In this document: in pieces, positions 20,801 to 32,800 of the stretch
Position numbering within the stretch: position 1 is the first letter of the stretch
How the letters are laid out: each line of letters opens with the position of its first letter
Source: Isoetes taiwanensis
Lineage: Eukaryota; Streptophyta; Lycopodiopsida; Isoetales; Isoetaceae
Direction: 5' to 3'
DNA: 64,000 nt
Assembly: GCA_021234155.1 (NCBI GenBank)
Contig: JAJEKV010000020.1
Span: 18,467,018 to 18,531,017, forward strand
Notes under the pieces: model-generated
The model's database searches: none
Told to the model about the DNA's origin: nothing
The model's input: the letters and a program-made list of their open reading frames with translations, nothing else
Translations under genes and position numbers: made by a program

Positions 20801-23800
20801 GACTGATAATGGAGGAGAATTTTTGTCCACAAAGTTTGAACAATTTTGTGAAGACAATGGGATCAAATGTGAAGACAATGTCTCATTTAGTATGCTTTTA
20901 AAGGTCTGCCTCGTGAGTATCAAAGTGTCTCTGCTTATTACAGGCTCCAAGATAAGATCACTATCTCTTTCAATCAACTTCAGCTCAAACTTGTAGATGC
21001 TGAACAAGGTCATAAAAGATATGATCAAATGGAAGCTAGTTTCTATTCTAGAACTAGGCTTTCTTCACCTCCTGTTACTCCTTTAGTTGTTGCATCTGAA
21101 TCTACTTCTTCTTCCCCTTCCCATGAGTCTGTTGAGGAAGCTAAATCAGGCTCCAAATCTGGATCTAAGCAACCCTTCACTTGCTTTTACTGTGGTAAAT
21201 AGGGTCAAATAGGGTCATGTTAAGCGTGATTGCAGGAAGCTTCTAAAAGATATGGCCGAATTTCTAAAACACAAGGAGGCCAAACCAAAAGCTGCAGATT
21301 CAACTATTTCGAATGCTCATGTTTCCCATGTTGATTTGGAGGAGGTAGAATTACAGTTCCTCAATGTCGCTGCAGAGAATCTACAGCCACATACTTGGCT
21401 TGTGGCTTCCGGGGCCACCAAGCATTTGGCAGGCCAATCGAATGATTTCCAGACTCTTCATTCGTATGACAAAACAATGGTAAAAATGGCCGATGGAAAT
21501 ATTGCTAAATCTACTGCTACAAAAGGTGATGTATCTATTCCTACCAAACACTGTCTTTCTCTCAAAATTAAAAATTAAAGACGTCATTCTAGTGCCTGGA
21601 TTACTTGTGAACTTACTTAGTGTAAGTGAGTTTGATCGAAAGATGGGATATTCAGTGCCATTCTCGGATGGGTATGTTCACATTCTTCATAAAAATCCTT
21701 TGAATTTTGTTGATCTTCAACTTTTGGGCCCTATAGCCAATGGTCATTTAAATGAGGAAGGCTTGTATATTTTGGATTCTACTTCACAACAAAAAGGAGT
21801 ATCATGTGAATCATCACTTGCTGTTGCTGCTATTCCGTGAACAGAGGAATCATTATGGCATGCAAGATTCGAACATATTCATCTTCCAGATCTAGCCCTA
21901 GTTTCAGCCTCAAAATTGAATATGGTTCAAGGCATGCCTACGCTTACTACACTCACTACACTTATTACTGCTGTTTCTTTAGGTATAGCTTCCCACCCCA
22001 CAAGCCTAAGCCTGGGAGCCTAACCATCTTCCATGTCTAGACATAGGTCACCCCTCCCACGTACAATGACTTAGGGCATGTTTTCGACACATCAACTATC
22101 CGTCGATTTTCAAGCTACACCCGCTGGCAGGTGCCCAACGGGGCTTTGCCCTACTACTACCAAGGACTTGAAATGTGCTGCGTTCGAAAGCAAGTACAAG
22201 CATCTTATCCATCACAAGCTGAGTTTCGAGCCCAACAACCGTTGGAACTGCTGCATACAGACATATATCATCTTCCACTCGAATCACTGGCTGGTAAAGA
22301 TATTTCCTTGTCATAGTGGATGATTTTAGTAGATATACATGGGTTTTTCCAATCAAATTCAAGTCTCAAGCTCTTGCTATCTTCAAAACCTTTAGTCTGC
22401 AAATTGAAAATGAATTATCTACTACTATTAAGGCTGGAGTAGCAGATTGAAAGAATGGAACCCTTATGAATTTGGCTCGCAGCATGCTCAAGTTACCTCC
22501 AGAACTTTGGGCTGAGGCAGGTCTAACTGCGGCTTATTTATGTAACAGGGCTCCCACCCATCAACTTTAAGACACCTTTTGAGGCTCTGTATGGAACGAA
22601 GCCAGATGTGTCTAATCTAAGGTTTTTTGGCTGCCTAGGATTTGCTAGTGTTCTTCGTGAATTACTGCAAAAATAGGGCAAGTTAGCTAACAGGGCCATA
22701 AAAGTGATTTTTAATGGATATCCAAGCAACATGAAAGGATGGTGATGCTTTGACCCTATTACCAAGCGTGTGTTTGCCTCTAGAAGCATGCACTTTCTTG
22801 AGGATGTAGTCTACTCTAAGGAGTTTTATCATCTTAACAACACTGATTATGCCAAAGTCATCATCAACACTTTTGATATTAACCATGACACTCAAGCCAG
22901 CCAACCTGCAGGGTCTTCTCATATGGTTCATAATGGTGGCATTTCATCTACTTCTGTTGTATCTTCCATTGCCCTTCACATGCTGCTGCTACTCCTAGTG
23001 TTGCAAGTTCTTCCAGTACTCAGTACTCCTGATATTCCAACTGTTGTTGCAGCAAATAGAGCAGATGGTGCAGATGGTTATGCATACTATGAACCCCTTG
23101 AATATCACGAGCCCATTGCAGATGAAGATGGTGAAGGGTATGAGTCTGATTCACATTCATTTGAGCTGTCCATTCCTGAACCGCAGCAGGAGGCAATAGT
23201 TCTCGATCTTCCCTTGCTTAGAAGGTCTGCGAGAATTGCCGAGTTACAGCCTATTGACTACTTAGAAGATGGCTCTTCTAAATGCTCTTATGACCAAGGT
23301 CTTATCAGCTGAAGTTGCTCCTGTTAATCATGTTCAGAGCAATGAAAGAACCACACTGGGTTGCAGCAATGGAAGACGAATTATCCATGTTACATAACCA
23401 AGGTACATGGGAACTGGTTCCTAAACCAATAGGGAAAAATATAATTGGAGCTAAATTGGTGTTCAAAACAAAGTACTATGCTGATGGTACCCTTTCTAAG
23501 CACATAGCAAGGCTGGTTGCAAAAGGGTTCAGTAAAAAAGAAGGGTTTGATTATCATGATGTGTTTGCTCCAGTTGTCAAGTTAACACATTTAAAGCAAT
23601 GATAGCGTTGGCAGCGCAAAAAGGCTGGCCTCTCTATCAAATGGATTTCAAATCCGCCTTTTCGAATGGAGATCTAGAAGAGGAACTTTACATGTTTCAA
23701 CCACCAGGCTTTAAAGATAAAAAGCATCCAACTTATGTGTGCAAATTGAAAAAGAGCCTGTATGGCCTCAGACAAGCTCCCGCTGCTGGAATCAGAAAAT

Positions 23801-26800
23801 CAATGCATTTCTTCTGCGTCTTGGTTACCAGAGATCTAGAGCAAACCCGAGCCTTTATGTCATGTCCACTGATTCTCAAGTTAGTGTGCTCCTTCTCTAT
23901 GTTGATGACACGATTATGACAGGGGATGCGGATTCTATTATTTCTCATACTAAGAAAGCACTTACAGAAAACTTTGAGGTAACAGATTTGGGCCTAATGC
24001 ATTATTGTTTGGGAATGGAAATTTGGCAAGGTGCTCAAAGCATTCATCTCACTCAGCAGAAGTACACCATTGAACTTCTTGAGAAGTTTCATATGGCAGA
24101 TTGCAAAGCATCATCCACTCCGTTTGAGGTAGGTTGCACTCGAACTCTAGACTCCATCCATCCGGATGTTGATGCGACTGTTTACAGACAGCTAATTGGG
24201 GCTTTACTTTATCTTACCAAAACTAGGCCAGATTTGGTATATGCTGTTGCAGTCCGTACTAGGTTTATGCATCATCCTAAAGTGCCGCATTGGAAAGCAG
24301 CTAAACGAGTTCTCCATTACCTAAAAGGTACTCAAAATGAAGGAGTCCTATATACCAAAGTTGATCATCATGCTCGTATGTTTTCTCAGATTCCGATATG
24401 GCATCTACAGATCTTGAGAAAAGAAAATGCATTACTGGATTCATTTCCTTTCTTGGAGGCAATCCTATTAGTTGGGGATCTAAAAAACGAAAGACAAACA
24501 ACATCAGTACTACTGAGGCTGAACTCAAGGCCTTGGTTACAACAGTACAAGAGATACGCTGGTTGGTTCACTTATATGAAGATTTGGGCTGTCCACTCAA
24601 ACCTGCAACCATGTACTATGATAACAGTGGAGCCATTGCCCACGCCAAAGACTACAAGATGCATCTGCTTATCAAGCATATGGATATCAAACTGTGGTTT
24701 GTCAAAGAGCAGCTCCAAAATGGATATCTCTCAGAAGATCAAATTGCAGATATTTTCACAAAGCCATTAGAAAAAGCCAAGTTTGAAGCTTTCAGGTTTG
24801 CTCTTGGCATGAGGAAAGAGGAGTCTGGAATATCACATTAAGGGAGAGTGTTAGAATAGTATAATGTGATATATATTGGACATGTTAAGTCATTGTAACT
24901 TAACGTTGTAACTTAATGTTGTACCCCGTGGGACATTTTATATTAGCCCATGGGCCCCTTATCTTTTTTCCTATTTTCCACTCAACATGAGGACGTGGCA
25001 CATATATATGTACCATCTCATGAGTTAGTGCAATACACAAGTTTCTTGCTTCTCTTTTGTTACTTGGTGCGTAGTGTTTTGCTGTTCAGATCATCTTCTC
25101 CACTCAATACTATTATGTCTGCAGCATACTAGTTGGTCTTGTAAACTTTTAGTGTTAAAGGCTGGACAAATTTTTAGCCTAAAGGGATGGACTTGATTAT
25201 TTCTGATTGTGGACTCAATCAGGGTTGCAATCATGGACTTGGTTGTGTTAAATTTGCTATATAATTTCTTGATGGAGGACGATCAATCCTGGAAAGGGGA
25301 GGAATTAATATGGTGGTGCTTGAGGGAGTGGCTATAGCGAGCAAGAAAAAGAGAAAGAAGGTTAATGTGTCTAATCCAAATCATCAGATGAGATATTTAA
25401 GCCAAAATTTAGATTATTAATAGATAATTAAGACCTTTAGAAAAAGGTGCTTTAAAAATATACAAAGCCTTTTACACTCGAAATATATAGGGCTGAACTA
25501 TGGGTCATCAAATAGGATGGGCGGACATCTTGAGCGAGGACCATCTTGGCGACTGCGACCAGACTTCGACTCCTAGGCCATAAAGTGGACTGCTACAGCA
25601 ACTTTGGGACCAACTCCCACAACCGCAACAACGTCAGTCTGCAGCTAACATCAGTCTGCAGCTAACATCGCAATCAGGGGAGATATTGGCGGACTCATAT
25701 CTAGATCTGGAAACTTATTTACGACTGACGAATTCAATGCAAATGAGCTCCAGCAATTGACCTGCTCCAGCAATTATTCATTCTCTCTTATTCTTAGCCA
25801 TGATGAATTTCTAATTTTTTCTGTGAATTCCCAATTGCCCGGTCTCAACCAATCCTTAAGCCTAGCCTATCTCTTGAATTTGTGCTTGTGCTATAGAGGT
25901 TCTGTAGTAGCTAAATTGGATGTTTCCTTAAACATGGCATTCTCTCAAGATTCAGTCTTTCTTGGAGATTCTCTTGCTCAAGATAGCCCGGTTGGGTGGT
26001 GAGCCTTGCCCTTTAAGGGGTGGATTTAAGTTTATTTGTCTCATTTTCCGACTTTGGTATTGCAGAATCACTCTGGAGATTATAGGTTCGTATCATTCTC
26101 AGGCCAGATAGAAGTGAAGCTTTGAGAAAGAAAGAAAGAAAGATTATATTAACGTCTACGAGAGACCGCTTGGGTCTATGAGACCAAATGTACATCACTC
26201 ATGTCCAGCTAGGGGCGCATTTTGCAGCCACCTAGAGATATTGCATAAAAAAGGAAAAAGAAAACTAAAACAATGAGATTAAGAAACTTTTGTCGTCTTG
26301 GCCACGGGCTCAAAGTATAAAGTAATGCCAGACTTGTTTTCTCTTTTGAAGGATTGCTTATGTTTATCCTTTACCGTCCGCTTTCTTCTTCTCGACACTT
26401 TCATGGTTACTCCTTTTGAGATTGGATGAGATGGTCCGGGAAGAGAACCTGCCTTCCGTTTATTATCATTATCACCTCCAATGAGAAAGAAAGTGATCAG
26501 TCTTTGCGTAGGATCGTTTTCATGTCCCGCTCTTCCCCCAGCTTGCTCCTTTAATAGATTTCTTCTATGCACAGTCATTTGGTGAAGAAAAAGAGCTATA
26601 CATTTCTGATCCTCATAGGCGATCAGTTTGGAGAGGGAGGTAGGTTCCCGAAATAGGCAATGGAATCTGCCCCGTATTTCATAATAGACTGGACATGTGA
26701 AGATGAAATGTTCCTCCGACTCAATTACATTCAAGTGACATAGTCTGCAGATTCTTTTCGAGCGCTCCACCTTCGGTCTACTAGCACGACCAGCTTCGAC

Positions 26801-29800
26801 CTCGAGCTGATGAGATGAGACCCTGAGCTGACCGATAGCATGTCTCACCTTATGTGCGAGGTGAATATTCAAATATCCTGGTCGCTCGATGAAACCATCT
26901 TCATTGATCTCAAGGAAGTGATCTTTGTAAAATTGCATCTTGGTAGGAAGATCACTTGGGGTTAACCATGTCCTTGATATGTATAAAATTTCCAGATCAT
27001 GCCGTATGAGCTGGTTCTTATCTTTTTCAAGTCTCTTTTTTGCTCCCGGTTTTACCGCCGTATTAGCTGCAGCTACATTATGTTGAAAGGGGGGCAGGTT
27101 TCCCAAGCCAAATCCTAAAGAAGCAGCCCATTGCGATGCTTTTGCGTACCAACATTCCTGCACTCCCTTTTCAGCCAGATCTTTGGAGCTCTTGAGAGCA
27201 ATCCATGGAAGCCTGCATTGGCCTTGCTGCGAGGACCCGAGTTGGTGCACTTTATGCAAGAAGGAGACTAACTGGAATGCTGAGAGATCAATTCCCTTAC
27301 TAATTAGGACAATTGGAGCTGATTAGGGCAATTGGAGCTTGTTTTTCTGCAAGAAGGGATGGCCTGTAGTTGGTATTCTTTTCAGCTGTATGCTAATTTG
27401 TAAATGCTCAAGGGCCCTATCCACAATCAGCAAGTTCATATGTTATCAAACATTTGGACCTCATACGTTTAGATATTTTCCATTCCATAGATCAAGGTAT
27501 TTCTCATATTTTCTCATGCATCAGCAGGTTTTTGTGGATTTATTTTTGAAACAAATCAAGAGTTTGTGGATATGGTTAAAATGGAATTCCAGACTAGGAC
27601 CTTAGGTTATAATGGCTGGGAGTAAATTGCAAATACGACTTGTTTCTTGATGTATATCAGTAATTGAGATTCTCGAATTTGCTGATTGAGTCAGGTTACT
27701 CCCTCCGATGCCTTCTAATGCAGAGATAAGTTGTCAATTGTTGGTTTTTGAGAATTGCAATCCAAAGTGAGGCAAATTTAAAGTGTGTAGCTTACACGTG
27801 ACATATGACCTTAAGTGGATAAAAGCTATCTGATGTGCTTCAAGGGTTGGGCCAGACCTGGAAAAGATATAGTTGGTGCTAAGTGGGTCCTTAAGAATGG
27901 CTCTTTAAATACAAGGTGTAATTCACATGATTAGTCTACAAATACGGGGCTGCTTAGTGCAGAAAATTTCATAACAGGAGGGATATCTGCTACACGCCTA
28001 CTGATCTTAGAGAAAAGGAAATGCATCACAGGATGGAGGCAATCCTATAAGCTGGAGTTATAAAAAGAAGACTAATATTATTAGTACTACTGAGCCTGAA
28101 CTAAAAGATTTGGTTACAACAGTCCAATAAATGAGATGGTTAGTACACTTATTTGAAGACTTGGGCTTTCTGACCAAGCCCGCAGCCATTTAGTGTGATA
28201 ATGCAAAAGATCGCCCATGCAAAAGATCCCAAAATGCATTTGCTTATTAAACACATGCAACATTGCAATATAGGGAAAGGCTATTTCGGTTATTTTTAGC
28301 ATATGATGCTTGTTTGAAAGGGTTTCAGTTTTGTAGAACTCTTACTGGTCTAGATGGCACATTCCTGACAGGAAAATAGCAAGGCATCCTGTTATCTGCT
28401 ATTGCCATTGATGTCACAGGAAAGTTATTTCCTTTTGAGTGTGCGATGTTGAAATTGAAGGCAATTGGGTCTGGTTCATGCAGAGTTTAATGAATACAAG
28501 AATTGTCTGTAGAGATGACTTGACTTTTATTTCTGACGAACAGAAGGGATTATTGGAAGCGGTTTCACTAGTCTATCCTGGTAAGCAACGTGCCTTTTGT
28601 ATGAGGCATTTGGTGATAGCCTGAAGAAAAAAATGTAACAATTCGGAGCTTGTTATGATATTTTTGTAAGGCAGCTTATGCAGTTACAGATGCTGAGTAT
28701 GGCAAATGCAATTGCTCTCATGCTGTATCTGCAATATTTCAGGAAGCTATGCCCGCAAGATTATGCGCATGAATGCTTTTCATTGACTTGCTATTGGAAC
28801 ACTTATACAAGAAACATTTGTCCTGTTGTTGAAGGGAATGATGGCTCTTTTGGACAACAGATTTGCTTCCACCAGAAGTCATCGATGACCTGAAAAGAAT
28901 GGAGGATGTTCTGAAGACGTGTGGAAATTCAGCAAAAAAATGGCATAATAGCCGAACATGTAGACCCACCTCATGACTTCGTCCAATGCTTACACAGTTG
29001 TAATCTCATCTTTGTTTGAATTGAATCCAGTAGTTTTTCAATTGTCTTCTTTGTTGCATATTGTGGTATTGTGGGAAATGAAAAACATTGCATCCATCTT
29101 CCAATGGCTTTTTGATAATTTTCAAAATACGGATAGGTTTTTTGGAATTTTTTCAAAACATTAATGGTATCTTGGTAAACATGTCCAATATTTCCAAGAT
29201 ATCAAATCTTAGGCTATTACAGGTAATACCTCTCCACACTTGGTGTCATGGATCAATGCCTAACTTATACCTAGATGAGATGATGCCACCTGCTGAGTGC
29301 TGACACATTATCGTTGTTGATGTGTCCTATGTTATAAACTCCTAATCATCAGTGGGATTTTCCATCTCTGATTTCATCTTCCACCCTAATTTTTTTTTAT
29401 CTCTGATTAATCTAAATTCTGCAATTGCAATATCTTACTATGATTATTGTTTAAAGATCTATTGATTGGGCAAGGTATCTTTATGCTGCCTGTTTTAAAG
29501 GGATGCCATTAATGCCGCCGCTGCCATCTGAACCATTGTCTTTTTCTGGCTCTGTGTGATGGACCTCATTTCCACCATAAACCTTTAGTTTTTTTGAAAA
29601 AGAAGCTCACAACATGTAGAGGGTAAGGATGGCACTTAATAGTGAGCATGCTTGCTTTTTGCACAAGGTGTATTGAAAGCAATCTTATGCTGGTAGAATA
29701 TTGCGCACCTGTGATAACCAGAAAATGCATTGCAACGAGTCCAGTGATTCTTTGCTGAAGGTGTTAAATTTGGTCATAGCTGTTTCCAAACCCAAAATCA

Positions 29801-32800
29801 CATCCTGTTAGATTTTTCATGCATCAAGGTTTTGCATCATAAAACCATAATATGCTTTCTTTTTAACTTTTATGTTCACTGTTGCTATTATGCCATAACC
29901 TCAAGTGATGAATGCAGGTGCGTCGCCAGGCCAGTACTGAGCAGGTTTGCAGAGGTCTCAGGCATGATGTAAGGACTATTATTGCTCAGGAAGGAGTTGG
30001 AGGACTCTGGAAAGGGGCAGGGGCTTCCATGGCTAGAGCATCAACATTGACAGCTTCACAATTCATAGCATATGAAGATTCTAAAAAGGTTATCTCACAT
30101 TATTGATTTTATAAAGCTTTTATTGTCCATCACAATGGTTATCTACAGTATAGTTGATATAGAAGTGAAGGATGTATGAGTAAGAGAAGGGGAAACTGGG
30201 ACGAACTGTTTCATGGATAAATGGGAATAGTACAGATATTATATATATTTAATATATATGCACATGGTGCCAGTTATACAAATGTTCATGTCCACATATG
30301 TCCACGTATGGACATGTCACATATGTAGGTTCTTCACTATTCAGCCCGACTTTCTTCTGATTTCGTGTCAGGTCTATGGATCTGGGCGTTTTTTGGAGGT
30401 TTTTTCTTTTGCTCTTGATAAAAATCTGCCTGGTATTTGCCAGTGAATTTTTGCTTTATTCCTTCTCATATCTCTTTTCTAATGTTCATGATCTCCTTAA
30501 TGATCTAAACACATTATCTGCAGTTCTAACCTGGAATCCACAGCACTATCATTTCTTAAAGCCACAGTTTGTGATGTTCGAAAGGGATTTAAGATATATT
30601 CAAACATTGAAGCAGGCCTTGGACGTTGTGAAGCCAAAAAGGGGCTGGATATATGCTATCTCTTCAGAGAAAAATGGATACTCTTAAACTAAAGGACTGT
30701 TCCAATATGAGAAAGTATCTTGATAAATTTAAAGTACTTAGAGAGAAATTTCAGGGGCTGGTGGCACTATGGATGATCCCTTTCTAATTCTTCATCCTCT
30801 AAGAGGCCTCTCTCTAGTATGACTTCATTGTCAATCATATGAAATCAAGAAAACAATTGAGATCTCTTTTAACCAACTCCAAGTGCAACTTATGGAAGCA
30901 AATCAAAGATTCCAAAGCGTGATTACATTGACGGAGCTAATTTTTCAGAAGTGTAGTCCACTACCACAAGATAAGTTCAGCAAGCTTCTTCAGATTCCTC
31001 TACTTCTCTCTATGATGCTTATATCTGTTTTCATTGTGGCAAGAAAGGACATTTTAGAAAGAACTGCCGAAGGCTCCAAAGAGATATTGAACCAAGAAAC
31101 AAGTAGCTCAAGTTTCATCTGCTCCATTATCTCAATCTCCGTTACCATCCTCATCAACCTAGGATCTTAATCAAGATCTTGCAGCTATTGTTTTTTCTCT
31201 GTCAGTTGGTCTGCATGGTTACATGACTCGGAGGCAACCAAACATTTCTCCAGCAAGGAAGAGTTGTGTAGCCACCTCAAACCACATTCATCCACTATAG
31301 TTCGAATCCTTGATGGTAATCTTGCCAAATCCAAAGGTTTTCCTTTTGAAAATGATGAGCATATTACACTAAAAGTAAAGATGTTATTCTTGTACCTGGC
31401 CTGCTAGTCAACTTACTCAGTTTGATAGAAAAGTGGGCTACCTCAGCTTGCACACGTGTATCACTTTAGTGATGGCGTCACTCTGCTGGGGTAGCATTGT
31501 GGATGACATGGCGTATTTATATAAGCGATACGCTTTAGTCATTCTAGAGTTAGTAGTTAGTTTTTTCTTACGCTTTCCTAGATTCCTCATGCGCCTACTA
31601 GCCTGTTCAGGCATTTTGTATATCTTCCGTTAGTCCATATATGATCCGAAATGACTTCAGTCTCCAGCTGAGAAACCGGTTTCTCGAAGATTGCAAGAAT
31701 TTTTCCTGCAGCAAAAGCTATAAAAAAAACATGGTCTCATAAATAATGTTCTCTAGATCTAGCTGGCTTATAAAAAATTTCTTATCTGAAAGCTGCCATT
31801 ATGTCTATGTCACGCATGTCCACTCTCTTAAGTTTTCACTTATTATTCAGCAATACAGAAACGAGACTACCTAGACAAAATTTTTTGCTATATGTAACTC
31901 TGAGATGACCATAAGAATATTGAAAATTTAGTTTTGCTGCTTTCATGCAAGCCATTCGTCTTCCACCAACGCATCCATGAGAGTGACTTTCAGTTATTGT
32001 CCATTTTTAAGGGCCATTGAATTTGAGTAATTTCAGATATTGTGGGCGATTGAGCACTTAGGCAATATTTTTGTCTCTTCCCAGATTGTTCCTTGCTTAT
32101 TAACAGAAAATCAGAATTCCACAATAAGTTTCTGAAGATGTGGAGTGAATATGCAAGAAGGCAAATGAGATACATGAAGTAGCTAGGCTAGTGAGTGAAC
32201 TGAATGAAACTAGAAAGGCATGACTATGGCTTTATAGTAGAGCCATGTCAGCAGCATATGGCATGTCTAGTCATCTAGAGAGTATGTCATGGAAAGTATA
32301 ATGTGCTAACATCCCCCCCTATGACTAGCATGGCTCAAAACAAGAGCCAAATCTAGGAGTTTAATAAAAATCACTCACAAGGGGGGGATTTCTGAAGACT
32401 GTAGATCCCGATCAATTCTTCCTTTTCTGCAAGAATCAAGAATGCTCCATTCGGTTCTACTCTCTGCTCCAAATTTTTCCATCCTAGCAGTAGTATTACA
32501 ACAAATCCTCCTAGATCTGCCTTCAATCAGGCTAATATTCCAAATACATGCTAAACAGCCTTAGCCTGAGGAACCAGCTCGTGATCTTATAGATCCACCT
32601 CTTTGTTCTCAAGATTTAATTCTATTCTGCAAAGATTGTACAAGATCCATAGAATCTCCCTTGAATCTGACCATAAACCATCAAGAATACTTGAAACCCG
32701 GCCAAGATCTTTCCTACTTCTCCAAGTTTCGCAAAGATTTTGCAAGAAACCAAGCCTTAATGCTCAAATCCAACATGGATCTAAGCTTTTTACCTGCTTC

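Larger units (their letters stand above)
20382..25109 (+). mobile_element. Recombinant copia element (A-B-A mosaic)
   Basis: The outer parts match copia C at 34200-34690 and 37445-37834, while the middle (about 20878-24734) is a different copia with its own gag, protease, integrase and RT, related to elements D and E. There are no LTRs at the internal joins, so this is not a simple nested insertion. The left join repeats GTGAAGACAATG twice; the right join falls in the shared RNase H end around GAAGATCAAATTGCAGATAT. Template switching during reverse transcription is the likely cause. No 5' LTR is seen. Confidence 0.75.

Noticed and set aside
26279-27259. 326-codon open frame as a host gene
   Set aside because: Its zinc motif and order match the LINE-4 C-terminus, and it ends near a short repeat typical of LINE tails.
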